A stretch of 64,000 nt of DNA from contig NZ_VZDO01000002.1 in assembly GCF_008802405.1 (NCBI RefSeq), positions 62,001 to 126,000 of the forward strand. Direction: 5' to 3'. Shown one piece after another: positions 8,273-17,520 of the stretch. Every line of letters starts with the position of its first letter. Within the stretch, counting starts at the first letter, position 1. Position numbers and translations under genes: made by a program. This DNA is from Plantimonas leprariae. GTDB lineage: Bacteria; Pseudomonadota; Alphaproteobacteria; Rhizobiales; Rhizobiaceae. Below the pieces are notes generated by a model that was given only the letters and a program-made list of their open reading frames with translations, was not told the DNA's origin and searched no databases.

Positions 8273-10846
8273 TCAGAAGCGCGTCGAGAAGCCGAACGAC
8301 AGTTGCTGCTTGCGGTCGTAGTCTTCCTTCAGGAACGGCTGGGCGTAGTTGACGCGCAGCGGACCGAAGGGCGAGGCCCAGATGAGGCCGACACCGGCCG
8401 AAGCGCGGATCTTCAGGCCGTCGCCGACCACGCCCGCATCGTCGTCGTACTCGGTGCCCCAGAGCGTGCCGGCATCGGCGAAGACCGCGCCGCGGAAGCC
8501 GAAGTCGCGCGAGATGCCCGGCAGCGGGAAGGTCGCCTCGGCCGAAGCGTTCAGGTAGTTCTCGCCGCCGATCGCGACACCGCGGCCGACATGGTCGCCG
8601 TCCTCGTCGAGCTCGAACTGGCGCGGACCGATACCCTTGGTGTCGAAGCCGCGGACGATATCCTGGCCCTTGAAGAAGTTGTCGAAGACGCGGAGGTTGC
8701 CGCTGCCGAGCCCGAAGACGTTGCCGCCGCCAGCGCTGAGCTGGCCGACCACGTCGTACTCTTCCGAGAGCTGGTTGAAGTACGACGCCTTGCCGGTCGT
8801 CTTCACGAAGTCGGCGTCGCCGCCGATGCCCGCGATTTCCTGGCCGGCCGTCGCGAGGATGCCGTTGCGCGGATCGGTGCTCGAATCCAGCGTGTTGTAG
8901 GTCAGCGCGTAGGAGAACGACGACGTCGTGTACGGGCTGTCGCAGATCGCGGCGTTGATGATGCGCGACCGCGTGTACTTCGGCGCGTTCGAGAAGTCCG
9001 TGCTGCCATCCGCCGCATCGTCGGACACCACGCCGAACGGGTCCGGATCGTCGCAGGTCTGGCGGATACGCGTCGTATCGCCGTTGTAGTTCGGAAACGC
9101 CGCCGAATTCACCAGGATCGGCGAGTCGACGACGGTGTTCGTGGTCGGATCGATGAATTCGCCGTCGTCGTTGGCGTAGGCACGACCGAAGGTCACGCCA
9201 TCGTCGTCGCCGAACTTCTCGGACTTGAAGTTGTAGGCGACCTGGGCGGTCAGTTCCGTCGTGATCGGCGCGGCCAGGCGCACGTCGCCGCCGCTGCGGC
9301 GAACGTCGTAGGATTCCGAAGTATTCTTGGTCGTGTAGATGTCGAAACCGGCCGCGAGACGACGGCCGAGGAAGTAGGGTTCCGTGAAGGAAAGCTGATA
9401 GCTGCGGGTATCGGCGCCGAAACCGGCCGAGAGCTTCACGAACTGGCCGCGGCCGAGGAAGTTGCGCTCGGTGATGCCGATCTCGGCCACCGGGCCGTCG
9501 GACTCGCCGCCCGTCGTGTAGCCGCCGCCGACCGAGAACTCGCCGGTCGACTTCTCCGTCACGTCGACGATCACGATCACCCGGTCCGGCTCGCTGCCGG
9601 GAGCCGTCGAGATGTTGACCTTGTCGAAGAAGCCAAGGCGCTCGAGGCGCTGCTTGGCGCGCTGCACGAGCACCTGATTGAAGGCGTCGCCTTCCGACAC
9701 GTCGAACTCGCGCCGGATCACGTAGTCGCGCGTCTTCGTGTTGCCGCGCACTTCCAGCCGCTCGATATAGGCGCGCGGGCCCTGATCGATCACGTAGTTC
9801 ACCGAGATAGTGCGGTTGTTGAAGTCGCGGTCGCCGCGCGGCGTCACCTGCGCGAAGGCGAAGCCGTTCTGCGCGACGCGGTTCGTCAGCGCGACGAGCG
9901 ATTCCTCGATCTTCTGCGCGCTGTAGACGTCGCCGGTCTGCGTCTTGAGTTGGCTCTGTAGCGCCGCCCCGTCGACGCCGGGAATGGTCGAATCGACGCT
10001 GACATTGCCGAAGGTGTAGCGCTCGCCTTCCTCGACGGTGAAGGTGATGAAGTACTTGTTCTGCGCCTGATCGAGGTCGGCCGTGGCGGAGACCACGCGG
10101 AAATCGGCGTAGCCGCGGTTGTAGTAGAAGCGCCGCAGCGTTTCCTCGTCGGCGCGCAGCTTGTCCTCGTCGTAGACGTCGTTGCGCTGCAGGAAGCTGA
10201 GGATGCCCGACTCGCGGAGAGCAATCACTTCCTTCAGGCGGCCGTCGCCGAAGGCGTTGTTGCCGACGAAGTTGATCTGGCCGATCTTCGTCCGGTCGCC
10301 CTCGTTGATGTCGAAGACGACGTTGACCCGGTTGTTCTCGATCGGAACCGTGCGGACGGAAACGGTGGCGTCGCTGCGGCCGATGCGGACATAGGCGTCC
10401 TTGATGGCGTTGACGTCGTTGTCGGCGGTCGCCTGCGAGTAGGCGCCCCGCGACGTCGTCTGGACGGCCGCGGTGAGCTGCTCGTCCTTCAGCTTGGAAT
10501 TGCCCTGGAACAGGACCTGGTTGACGATCTGGTTCTCGCTGACGTTGACGACGACGGTGCCGCCCTGCTGCTTGATGCGCACGTCGGAGAAGAGGCCGGT
10601 GGAGTAGAGCTTGCGCACGCCCTCGTCGAGATCCGCCTCGGTGGCGTTCTGACCGGGCCGGACGGCGAGGAGGTTGCGGATCGTATCGGCTTCGACGCGC
10701 TGGTTGCCGCGGACCTCGACGCGGGTGACGGGCGCCGCCTGCGCGGTTTCCACAAGGACGAGCCCGAAGCCGACCGAGGTTGCAAGGACCGACGACGAGA
10801 ACGCGAACGCCGACGCGGTCCGAAGCAGCTTAGATCCAGCCGTCAT
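8273..10846 (-). CDS. bamA: Outer membrane protein assembly factor BamA
   Basis: An 857-residue Omp85 protein, the core of the BAM complex that folds and inserts beta-barrel proteins in the outer membrane. A signal peptide spans about residues 1-37 (ending AQAAPV), then POTRA repeats fill about 38-420, and a 16-strand barrel follows, ending with the aromatic residue expected of outer-membrane proteins (FGFSTRF). SVGGGYTTGGE marks the start of the barrel. The 225-nt gap before it contains a candidate CtrA site, so it probably has its own promoter as well as readthrough from rseP. Confidence 0.97.
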   Translation of the reverse strand: MTAGSKLLRTASAFAFSSSVLATSVGFGLVLVETAQAAPVTRVEVRGNQRVEADTIRNLLAVRPGQNATEADLDEGVRKLYSTGLFSDVRIKQQGGTVVVNVSENQIVNQVLFQGNSKLKDEQLTAAVQTTSRGAYSQATADNDVNAIKDAYVRIGRSDATVSVRTVPIENNRVNVVFDINEGDRTKIGQINFVGNNAFGDGRLKEVIALRESGILSFLQRNDVYDEDKLRADEETLRRFYYNRGYADFRVVSATADLDQAQNKYFITFTVEEGERYTFGNVSVDSTIPGVDGAALQSQLKTQTGDVYSAQKIEESLVALTNRVAQNGFAFAQVTPRGDRDFNNRTISVNYVIDQGPRAYIERLEVRGNTKTRDYVIRREFDVSEGDAFNQVLVQRAKQRLERLGFFDKVNISTAPGSEPDRVIVIVDVTEKSTGEFSVGGGYTTGGESDGPVAEIGITERNFLGRGQFVKLSAGFGADTRSYQLSFTEPYFLGRRLAAGFDIYTTKNTSESYDVRRSGGDVRLAAPITTELTAQVAYNFKSEKFGDDDGVTFGRAYANDDGEFIDPTTNTVVDSPILVNSAAFPNYNGDTTRIRQTCDDPDPFGVVSDDAADGSTDFSNAPKYTRSRIINAAICDSPYTTSSFSYALTYNTLDSSTDPRNGILATAGQEIAGIGGDADFVKTTGKASYFNQLSEEYDVVGQLSAGGGNVFGLGSGNLRVFDNFFKGQDIVRGFDTKGIGPRQFELDEDGDHVGRGVAIGGENYLNASAEATFPLPGISRDFGFRGAVFADAGTLWGTEYDDDAGVVGDGLKIRASAGVGLIWASPFGPLRVNYAQPFLKEDYDRKQQLSFGFSTRF

Positions 10847-11006
10847 AGGCCAACCACCCTGTACTTATGTCTTTGGCGTGACGCCTTGCCGGCATCCTGC
10901 ACCCTCGCCTTTTACCGGCTTCGGGCATGCGTTCAAGCAAACTGGTCGTAATCCGTTGAGGAAACGGAAAACCGTTGCATCGCCGCCACTGGCGCGAAAA
11001 CCATGG

Positions 11007-11021
11007 TTAATATTCGGTTAA
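11007..11021 (-). promoter_or_regulatory. Candidate CtrA-binding site upstream of bamA
   Basis: On the minus strand TTAA (11021-11018), seven bases, then TTAACC (11010-11005) give TTAA-N7-TTAACC followed by ATGG. This is a complete match to the TTAA-N7-TTAAC consensus of the alphaproteobacterial cell-cycle regulator CtrA. It lies about 161 nt before the bamA start and about 50 nt after the rseP stop. The rest of the 225-nt gap shows nothing else clear. Function is inferred. Confidence 0.55.
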
Positions 11022-11071
11022 TTCCGCTTGCGCAGGGCTGGAGTGGTCGTCCGGCGCCCTCCGAAAAGCAC

Positions 11072-12202
11072 TCAGGAGATGTCGTTCCAGAACACGAACA
11101 CCATCAGCGACAGCACCAGCGCCAGTCCGATGCGGAATCCGGCCTCCTGCACCCGCTCGCTCAAGGGGCGGCCGCGAATCATCTCGGCGGCATAGAAAAG
11201 GAGGTGTCCTCCGTCGAGCATGGGAATCGGCAGGAGGTTCAGCAGACCGATTCCGACCGAAAGCTGCGCGGCGAACAGAATCACCGCGACGAAGCCGAGC
11301 GTCGCCGCCTGGCTCGACATCTCCGCGATGCGGATCGGGCCGCCGAGCTGGTCGGCCCCCTCGCCGCGCGAGAAGATCCCGGTCACCGCGCCGAAGGTCG
11401 CGCGCACCAGGAACCAGGTCTGCTGCGCGCCGTAGCCGAGCGAATCGACGAAGCCGAGCCGCTCGGTCCGGAACGAGGCGCTCTGGCTGTTCGCGACGAG
11501 ACCCAGCAGCGGCCGCTTCATCTCATTGCCGAAACGATCCGTCTCGGTCTCGATGCGCGGCGTGACCGTCAGGTCGACCTGTTGGCCGCCGCGGTTCACG
11601 GTCACGGCGATCGGCACCGCGCCGCGAATGGCGACATGCTCGATGAGGTCGTTGAAATACTCGATCTTCACGCCGTCGAGCGCGACGATCCTGTCGCCGG
11701 CGCGGACGCCTGCCACCGCCGCCGGCGAGTCGGCGCGCACTTCGGACACGACCGGGTCGCCGATCTGGCGGCCGGCGAAGAAGGCGACGGCGGCGAAGAT
11801 CGCGATCGTCAGGACGAAGTTCGCGGCCGGTCCCGCCGCCACGGTCGCCGCCCGCCGCCAGACGCTCTTCGCCGCGAACGCCATCCGGCGCTCGTCCTCG
11901 CTCATGTGGCGCAGCGCCTCGCCGTCCGGCACGCTCGCGGCGTTCTCGTCGCCGAGGAACTTCACGTAGCCGCCGAGCGGGATCGCGGCGAGCTTCCAGC
12001 GCGTGCCGGCGCGATCCGTGTAGCCGAGGAGCTCCGGGCCGAAGCCGATCGAGAAGGCGACGACCTTGATGCCGCAGAGCCGCCCGACCGCGTAGTGGCC
12101 GAGCTCGTGGAAGAACACGATCACCGTCAGGACGAACAGGAACGGCAGCGCCCAGAAGGCGACGGCGTGAAACAGGAACTCGAATCCGCGCGCGATATCC
12201 AT
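11072..12202 (-). CDS. rseP: RIP metalloprotease RseP (site-2 protease family)
   Basis: A 376-residue polytopic inner-membrane zinc protease that cuts anti-sigma factors and signal-peptide remnants within the membrane. HELGH at residues 32-36 in the first transmembrane helix supplies two zinc ligands; a PDZ domain covers about residues 135-215 (SPAAVAGVRAGDRIVALDG), and LLNLLPIPMLDGGHLLF near residue 320 carries the third ligand region. It sits between cdsA and bamA as in other proteobacteria. The 87-nt gap to cdsA contains a short hairpin (12239-12253) and no room for dxr. Confidence 0.96.
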   Translation of the reverse strand: MDIARGFEFLFHAVAFWALPFLFVLTVIVFFHELGHYAVGRLCGIKVVAFSIGFGPELLGYTDRAGTRWKLAAIPLGGYVKFLGDENAASVPDGEALRHMSEDERRMAFAAKSVWRRAATVAAGPAANFVLTIAIFAAVAFFAGRQIGDPVVSEVRADSPAAVAGVRAGDRIVALDGVKIEYFNDLIEHVAIRGAVPIAVTVNRGGQQVDLTVTPRIETETDRFGNEMKRPLLGLVANSQSASFRTERLGFVDSLGYGAQQTWFLVRATFGAVTGIFSRGEGADQLGGPIRIAEMSSQAATLGFVAVILFAAQLSVGIGLLNLLPIPMLDGGHLLFYAAEMIRGRPLSERVQEAGFRIGLALVLSLMVFVFWNDIS

Positions 12203-12289
12203 CTCGTTCGCTTCCGTTGGTGGAAGGGCGCTCCCGCCGCGTTCAGGGAACGCGAACGGGGTGCGCCGCGCAAGGGCGATCGACCCGTA

Positions 12290-13147
12290 TCACTGATCGA
12301 ACATGAAGATGGCCTGAGCAGGATGCGCGAAGCCGTTGAGGAGGATGCCGACCATCCAGGCGAAGCCGATCGCGATGACCAGCGCGTCCACCCGGTCCAT
12401 CAGGCCGCCGTGGCCGGGAATGATCCGGCCCGAATCCTTCACGCCGAAGCGGCGCTTGACCCAGGATTCGAAGAAGTCGCCGCCCTGCCCCAGCACCGAA
12501 AGCACGGCGGCGAAGAGCACGATCGCGGCGGTCAGCGAGCCGGCGACGATCTCGTAGAAGGCCGCCCCGATGACGATGCCGGCGATCAGCCCGCCGACGG
12601 ACCCGGATACCGTCTTCTTCGGCGAGATGGCCGGCAGGATCTTCGGCCCGCCGACGAGGCGGCCGGTGAAGTAGGCGAAGATGTCGGTCGGCCAGACGAC
12701 GCAGACGACGAAGCCCATCGCGGCGAGGCCGGCGAGATCGTCGCTGCGCAGCATCCCCGGCGCCAGCGAGGCGAGCGCCGCGTAGACGAGGCCGCCGCCG
12801 AGCCACCAGCCGTCGCGCCACCGCCGGCCGATGCCGAGCGCGATCAGCGCCGCCGCGACGAGGATCGCCACCGACGACAGGTTGAAGCGAAGGAGGAACG
12901 CCGCGAGGCTCGCGACGAAGGCGGCGGTCAGCAGGAAGAAACCGGCCCCGGCGCGGCGCACCCGCGTCATCTTCGTCCATTCGTCGAAGACGATGAGCCC
13001 GCTCACGCAGCAGAACAGCCGGAACGGCCAGCCGCCGAGGATCAGCAGCCCGAGCGAGACCACGCCGAGGACGAGCGCAGAGATCAGGCGGGAGCGCAGA
13101 TCCGTCCAGGTGGGCGCGTCGACGATCCGCCCGATGCCGAGGCCCAC
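12290..13147 (-). CDS. cdsA: Phosphatidate cytidylyltransferase (GTG start)
   Basis: A 285-residue integral membrane enzyme that makes CDP-diacylglycerol from phosphatidic acid and CTP, the branch point of phospholipid synthesis. About eight hydrophobic segments are visible. The CdsA signature appears near the C terminus as KRRFGVKDSGRIIPGHGGLM followed by DRVDAL, with the metal-binding aspartates. The start is a GTG at 13147, 11 nt after the uppS stop; no ATG is available nearby. It is coupled with uppS in the leftward operon. Confidence 0.95.
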   Translation of the reverse strand: MGLGIGRIVDAPTWTDLRSRLISALVLGVVSLGLLILGGWPFRLFCCVSGLIVFDEWTKMTRVRRAGAGFFLLTAAFVASLAAFLLRFNLSSVAILVAAALIALGIGRRWRDGWWLGGGLVYAALASLAPGMLRSDDLAGLAAMGFVVCVVWPTDIFAYFTGRLVGGPKILPAISPKKTVSGSVGGLIAGIVIGAAFYEIVAGSLTAAIVLFAAVLSVLGQGGDFFESWVKRRFGVKDSGRIIPGHGGLMDRVDALVIAIGFAWMVGILLNGFAHPAQAIFMFDQ

Positions 13148-13158
13148 GCGCTAAAGCC

Positions 13159-13902
13159 CTACGATGCCGCGATCTCCCGGGACAGGCCGCCGTAGCGTCG
13201 GTCGCGGGAAGCGTATTCGCGCAAGGCCTCCTCGAAGGCCTTTCGGTCGAAGTCCGGCCAGAGGCACGGCAGGAAGACGAATTCGGAATAGGCGGCCTGC
13301 CACAGGAGGAAGTTGGACAGGCGCATCTCGCCGCTGGTGCGGATGATGAGATCGGGGTCCGGGATGCCGGCGGTGTCCATGTGGCTGTCGAGCAGTTCGG
13401 CGTCGATGTCGGCGAGCGCGGCCGCGCCGCTCATCACGCGCTCCGCGATGCGCCGCGCCGCGCGCGCCACTTCCTCGCGCGCGCCGTAGTTGAAGGCGAT
13501 GACGAGCGTCGTGCTGGTATTGTCGCGCGTCAGGTTCTCTGCTTCCTCCAGCAGCGACAGAATGTCGGGCGCGAGGTTGTGGCGCGCCCCGATGACCTTC
13601 ACCCGCACGCCCTCCTTGTGAAGGTCCGCGAGGTCGCGCCGGATGAAGAGCTTCAGGAGGCCCATCAGCTCGCCGACCTCCTGCTCGGGCCGCCGCCAGT
13701 TCTCGGAGGAGAAGGCGAAGAGCGTCAGGTAGGAGATGCCGAGGTCGCCGGCCGTCCGCACGGCGTCCCGCACGGCTTCCACCCCGCGGCGATGGCCGAT
13801 CGTCCGCGGCAGGCCGCGCGCCTGCGCCCATCGGCCGTTGCCGTCCATGATGATGGCGACATGCTGGGGGTGGCGCACCGTGCTGCTTCCTCCGGCTTCC
13901 AA
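13159..13902 (-). CDS. uppS: Isoprenyl transferase (undecaprenyl diphosphate synthase)
   Basis: A 247-residue cis-prenyltransferase that extends farnesyl diphosphate to the C55 carrier lipid for peptidoglycan and surface polysaccharide. Motifs in order are [17 protein letters not shown] (catalytic D20), [13 protein letters not shown], and [20 protein letters not shown] with SEFVF following. The start at 13902 gives the usual length. It lies between frr and cdsA, an order widely conserved in proteobacteria. Confidence 0.96.
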   Translation of the reverse strand: MEAGGSSTVRHPQHVAIIMDGNGRWAQARGLPRTIGHRRGVEAVRDAVRTAGDLGISYLTLFAFSSENWRRPEQEVGELMGLLKLFIRRDLADLHKEGVRVKVIGARHNLAPDILSLLEEAENLTRDNTSTTLVIAFNYGAREEVARAARRIAERVMSGAAALADIDAELLDSHMDTAGIPDPDLIIRTSGEMRLSNFLLWQAAYSEFVFLPCLWPDFDRKAFEEALREYASRDRRYGGLSREIAAS

Positions 13903-13950
13903 TCGACCGGTTTCCCGTATCGTCAGGCGGCGCGCCGCCCGGCACCCACG

Positions 13951-14508
13951 CTACACCTGCAGGATTTCGGCTTCCTTGTCGGAGAAGGTGCCGTCGATAT
14001 GGGCGATGGTCTCGTCCGTCATCTTCTGCACGCGCTCGGAAAGCTGCCGGCTTTCGTCCTGACCGATTTCGCCGTCCTTTTCCAGCTTCTTCAACGTGTC
14101 CATGCCGTCGCGGCGCACATGCCGCGCCGCCACCTTGGCGTTCTCGGCATAGCCGCTGGCGACCTTCACGAGTTCCTTGCGCCGCTGCTCGTTCAATTCC
14201 GGCAGCGGGATGCGGAGCGTCGTGCCGTCGGTGATCGGGTTCAGGCCGAGGTTGGAGTCGCGGATGGCCCGCTCCACCTTGCCGACCAGCGTCTTGTCCC
14301 AGACGGAAACCGACAGCATGCGCGGCTCCGGCACCGAGACGTTGGCGACCTGGTTGAGCGGGGTCTGCGCCCCGTAGGCGTCGACCACGATCGGATCGAG
14401 GAGGTTCGCGGAAGCCCGGCCGGTGCGCAGGCCCGCCAGATCGTGCTTCAGCGCGGTCACCGCGCCGTCCATGCGTCGCTTCAGCTCGTTCAAGTCGAAA
14501 TTCGCCAT
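13951..14508 (-). CDS. frr: Ribosome recycling factor
   Basis: A 185-residue RRF, which with EF-G splits the post-termination ribosome. It shows the family's all-helical domain I with [20 protein letters not shown] and the domain II segment [20 protein letters not shown] lies 4 nt before the ATG at 14508, an excellent ribosome site that fixes the start. It is 70 nt after pyrH. Confidence 0.97.
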   Translation of the reverse strand: MANFDLNELKRRMDGAVTALKHDLAGLRTGRASANLLDPIVVDAYGAQTPLNQVANVSVPEPRMLSVSVWDKTLVGKVERAIRDSNLGLNPITDGTTLRIPLPELNEQRRKELVKVASGYAENAKVAARHVRRDGMDTLKKLEKDGEIGQDESRQLSERVQKMTDETIAHIDGTFSDKEAEILQV

Positions 14509-14578
14509 CGTCTCTCCTTCGGGTCCGCCGTTCCGGCGCCCGTCGACAGCGCCTTCCCCGAGCCCCTATGCCTCCTCG

Positions 14579-15298
14579 TCAGTCGGATACGATCGTCGCG
14601 CGTCCCTCGCCGCGCAGGATCTGCGCGAAGCCGCCCGGCTCGTGGATCGAGAAGACGACGATCGGAATGCGGTTCTCCCGCGCCAGCGCCACGGCCGCGA
14701 CGTCCATCACCGCCAGCCCCCGTTGCAGCACCTCGTCGTGGCTGAGGCGGTCGAAGCGCTCGGCATTCGGATTCTTCTTCGGGTCCTCGGAATAGATGCC
14801 GTCGACCTGCGTGCCCTTCATCAGCGCTTCGGCGCCCATCTCGGCGGCGCGCAGCGCCGCGGCGGAATCGGTCGTGAAGAACGGGTTGCCGGTGCCGCCG
14901 GCGAAGATCACCACGCGGCCGGCGTCGGCGTGCTCCTGCGCCACGCGCTGCGAGAAGCTCTGGCAGATTTCCGGCATCGAGATGGCCGAGAGCACGATCG
15001 CGTCGATGCCGAGCTTGGCGAGCGAGGTTCGCAGCGCCAGCGCGTTGATGACGGTCGCCAGCATGCCCATGTGGTCGCCGGTCACGCGGTCGCCGCCCTT
15101 CGAGGCCACCGCCACGCCGCGGAAGATGTTGCCGCCGCCGATCACCACCGAGACATCGACGCCGAGCTCGCGCGCTTCGGCGATGTCGCCGGCGATGCGA
15201 TCGGCCACCGCCACGTCGATGCCGAAACCCTGGCGGCCCATCAGCGCTTCGCCCGAGACTTTCAGGAGCACGCGCTTGAAGCGTATGTCGGTCGCCAT
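14579..15298 (-). CDS. pyrH: UMP kinase
   Basis: A 239-residue amino-acid-kinase-fold enzyme that phosphorylates UMP to UDP. Visible features are the N-terminal VLLKVSGEALMG, the nucleotide loop VVIGGGNIFRG and GGTGNPFFTTDSAA. The product supplies uridine nucleotides for UDP-GlcNAc and CTP, both used by neighbouring envelope genes. A 14-bp hairpin lies between tsf and this gene, so expression may partly depend on readthrough or on a separate promoter that is not evident. Confidence 0.97.
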   Translation of the reverse strand: MATDIRFKRVLLKVSGEALMGRQGFGIDVAVADRIAGDIAEARELGVDVSVVIGGGNIFRGVAVASKGGDRVTGDHMGMLATVINALALRTSLAKLGIDAIVLSAISMPEICQSFSQRVAQEHADAGRVVIFAGGTGNPFFTTDSAAALRAAEMGAEALMKGTQVDGIYSEDPKKNPNAERFDRLSHDEVLQRGLAVMDVAAVALARENRIPIVVFSIHEPGGFAQILRGEGRATIVSD

Positions 15299-15334
15299 CG
15301 AATTCCCCGCCCGGATGCGGCCTTCCGATACAAC

Positions 15335-15365
15335 AGGGGCGTCCGCTTGAAAAGCGGACGCCCCT
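15335..15365 (-). terminator. 14-bp perfect hairpin between tsf and pyrH
   Basis: AGGGGCGTCCGCTT (15335-15348) and AAGCGGACGCCCCT (15352-15365) form a perfect 14-bp stem with a 3-nt loop, 24 nt after the tsf stop. Reading leftward only a short T-containing tract follows (GTTGTATC), so it may be a partial terminator or a processing/stabilising structure that lets rpsB-tsf be more abundant than pyrH-frr. The role is inferred. Confidence 0.65.
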
Positions 15366-15389
15366 CGTCGTTCGGTTGCCGTCGTCGCG

Positions 15390-16316
15390 TTACTTCTTGC
15401 CGGCTGCCGCCGCGACCTCGGCCGCGAAATCGCTCTTCTCGCGCTCGACGCCCTCGCCGAGGGCGAAGCGCACGAAGCCGGTGATCTTCGCTGGGGCGCC
15501 GAAATCCTTCTCCGCTTCCTTCAGCGCCTTCTCGACGGTGAGGTCGGGGTTGATCACGAAGGCCTGGCTGAGGAGCACCGACTCCTCAAAGAACTTGCGC
15601 ATGCGGCCCTCGACCATCTTCTCGATGATCGCGTCCGGCTTGCCGGAAGCGCGGGACTGCTCGACGAAGATCGCCTTCTCGCGCTCGGCGACGGTCGGGT
15701 CGACGTCGGCGGCGGTCAGCGCCAGCGGGTTCGTCGCGGCGACGTGCATCGCGACCTGCCGGCCGAAGGCGTTCAGCGCGGCGTGGTCGCCGGCCGACTC
15801 CAGCGCGACGAGGACGCCCATCTTGCCCAGCCCGTCGGCGACCTGATTGTGGACGTAGGTCGCCACCACGCCCTCGCCGACCGTCAGCATCGTCGTGCGG
15901 CGCAGCGTCAGGTTTTCGCCGATCGTGCCGACGGCTTCCTGGATCGTCTCGGAAACGGTCTTCTCGGAGCTGAGGAACTTCGTCGCGGCGACGGCCTCCA
16001 CCGTGCCGTCGGTGGTCAGCCCGGTATCGGCGACCTTGCGCACCATCGTCTGGAACGCCTCGTTGCGGGCGACGAAGTCGGTCTCGGAGTTCACCTCGAC
16101 GACGATCGCCTTCGCGTCGCCGGCGGCGACGCCGATCAGGCCCTCGGCCGCGGTGCGGCCGCTCTTCTTGTCGGCCTTCGAGATGCCCTTGGCGCGCAGC
16201 CAGTCGACCGCGGCCTCCATGTCGCCGTTGGTCTCGGCGAGCGCGGTCTTGCAATCCATCATGCCTGCGCCGGACTTCTCGCGCAGCTCCTTCACCATTG
16301 CCGCGGTCACGCTCAT
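15390..16316 (-). CDS. tsf: Translation elongation factor Ts
   Basis: A 308-residue EF-Ts, the guanine nucleotide exchange factor of EF-Tu. The N-terminal UBA-like module (about 1-55) has [19 protein letters not shown], then [16 protein letters not shown], the EF-Tu-contacting TDF motif of the core. The length is normal. It follows rpsB with a 136-nt spacer that contains an 8-bp hairpin. Confidence 0.97.
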   Translation of the reverse strand: MSVTAAMVKELREKSGAGMMDCKTALAETNGDMEAAVDWLRAKGISKADKKSGRTAAEGLIGVAAGDAKAIVVEVNSETDFVARNEAFQTMVRKVADTGLTTDGTVEAVAATKFLSSEKTVSETIQEAVGTIGENLTLRRTTMLTVGEGVVATYVHNQVADGLGKMGVLVALESAGDHAALNAFGRQVAMHVAATNPLALTAADVDPTVAEREKAIFVEQSRASGKPDAIIEKMVEGRMRKFFEESVLLSQAFVINPDLTVEKALKEAEKDFGAPAKITGFVRFALGEGVEREKSDFAAEVAAAAGKK

Positions 16317-16389
16317 CGTCGGTCAGCCTCTCGTCGAATGGAAGACGCGCACCCTCCGCGAACAGGCGAAGGGCGCGCTCGAAATCGGA

Positions 16390-16409
16390 GCGACGCCGTT
16401 GGGCGTCGC
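16390..16409 (-). terminator. Hairpin in the rpsB-tsf spacer
   Basis: GCGACGCC (16390-16397) and GGCGTCGC (16402-16409) form a perfect 8-bp stem with a GTTG loop, about 45 nt after the rpsB stop. It has no T-run. It could be an attenuator or an RNA stability element between the two cotranscribed genes. Confidence 0.4.
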
Positions 16410-16452
16410 CATATGTCTAAAGGAGCTTGTTGCTCGAACCGTGACGGCTGCC

Positions 16453-17274
16453 TCAGGCGGCGGCCGTCTGCGCCTCTGCCGGATCGTCCGCGGCGACCGC
16501 GCCCGAAGCCGACGACTGCTCGGGCATGTCGAGCTCCTCGGCCGGGGCCTCGACCGCCGCGCCGACGTCGACGCCCATCGCGCCGGCCTGCCGGCCGATG
16601 CCGTCCACCGCCGCCTTGGCGACGAGGTCGCAGTAGAGCGCGATGGCGCGCGCGGCGTCGTCGTTGCCCGGGATCGGGAAGTCGACCAGCGCCGGGTCGC
16701 AGTTCGAATCGACCACGGCGACGACCGGGATCTTCAGCCGTTTGGCTTCCTCGATCGCGATCGCTTCCTTGTTGGTGTCGATCACGAAGATCATGTCGGG
16801 CGTGCCGCCCATGTCGCGGATGCCGCCGAGGGCGCGGTCGAGCTTGTCGCGCTCGCGCTGCAGCGTCAGGCGCTCCTTCTTGGTGAAGCCCTGCGCTTCG
16901 CCGGCCAGCATCTCGTCGAGCTTGCGCAGGCGCTGGATCGAGTTCGAGATGGTCTTCCAGTTGGTCAGCATGCCGCCGAGCCAGCGGGCGTTGACGTAGT
17001 ATTGGGCCGAGCGCTGCGCGGCGTCGGCGACGATCTCGGACGCCTGACGCTTCGTGCCGACGAAGAGCACGCGACCGCCTTTGGCGACGGTGTTCGACAC
17101 CGCCTGCAGCGCCTGCTGCAGCATCGGCACGGTCTGGGCGAGGTCGAGGATGTGGATGTTGTTGCGCGTGCCGAAGATGAACGGCGCCATCTTCGGGTTC
17201 CAGCGGTGGGTCTGGTGGCCGAAGTGGACGCCCGCTTCGAGGAGCTGGCGCATGGAATAGTCTGGCAGTGCCAT
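16453..17274 (-). CDS. rpsB: 30S ribosomal protein S2
   Basis: A 273-residue S2 protein of the small subunit. The start is the ATG at 17274 ([20 protein letters not shown]), preceded by GGAAAGG; an earlier in-frame ATG would add ten residues not found in the family. [19 protein letters not shown] and [12 protein letters not shown] are typical S2 blocks. The C-terminal tail of about 45 residues (after position 228) is rich in Ala, Glu and Asp, an extension seen in alphaproteobacterial S2. It heads the long leftward transcription unit. Confidence 0.97.
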   Translation of the reverse strand: MALPDYSMRQLLEAGVHFGHQTHRWNPKMAPFIFGTRNNIHILDLAQTVPMLQQALQAVSNTVAKGGRVLFVGTKRQASEIVADAAQRSAQYYVNARWLGGMLTNWKTISNSIQRLRKLDEMLAGEAQGFTKKERLTLQRERDKLDRALGGIRDMGGTPDMIFVIDTNKEAIAIEEAKRLKIPVVAVVDSNCDPALVDFPIPGNDDAARAIALYCDLVAKAAVDGIGRQAGAMGVDVGAAVEAPAEELDMPEQSSASGAVAADDPAEAQTAAA

Positions 17275-17347
17275 GTCGTATTGCCTTTCCGGTTGAGCCT
17301 CCACGGAGAAGAAGCGACCGAAGCCGCCACCGGTGGTTTCCTGCCGT

Positions 17348-17383
17348 TCGATGAACCATCGAGCGACGGAGACCGAACTCCGT
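17348..17383 (-). ncRNA. Tandem hairpins in the rpsB leader (possible S2 autoregulatory element)
   Basis: Two small perfect stems lie between the predicted rpsB promoter and its start: TCGATG (17348-17353) with CATCGA (17357-17362), and ACGGAG (17366-17371) with CTCCGT (17378-17383). Ribosomal protein leaders often bind their own product; that this one binds S2 is an inference. The remaining leader down to 17275 shows no other clear structure. Confidence 0.4.
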
Positions 17384-17399
17384 GTGTGGAATGCGCGGG

Positions 17400-17428
17400 G
17401 CCTTACACGAAGGAGGCGCCAGGGGCAA
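17400..17428 (-). promoter_or_regulatory. Predicted rpsB promoter
   Basis: On the minus strand TTGCCC (17428-17423), a 17-nt spacer and TAAGGC (17405-17400) resemble a housekeeping promoter. Transcription would start near 17392, leaving a leader of about 118 nt before rpsB. Confidence 0.5.
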
Positions 17429-17476
17429 GGCCGCCGCGACCTCGCGCAGCGTCCTGCGGCGGGGGAGCGAAGCTGC

Positions 17477-17509
17477 CCGCGCGCGCTCCGGCCGGGGAGC
17501 CGCGCGCGG
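17477..17509 (-). terminator. GC-rich hairpin after the SDR gene
   Basis: A CGCGCGCGCTCC arm beginning near 17478 pairs with the GGAG-C-CGCGCGCG arm ending near 17509, with one bulged base, beginning 12 nt after the SDR stop. It separates the SDR gene from rpsB on the same strand. No T-run follows. Confidence 0.45.
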
Positions 17510-17520
17510 ACACTCGCCTG

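Noticed and set aside
11003-13195. A 730-codon rightward frame over rseP and cdsA
   Set aside because: It has a His/Arg/Glu/Asp-rich antisense composition and covers two well-identified genes.
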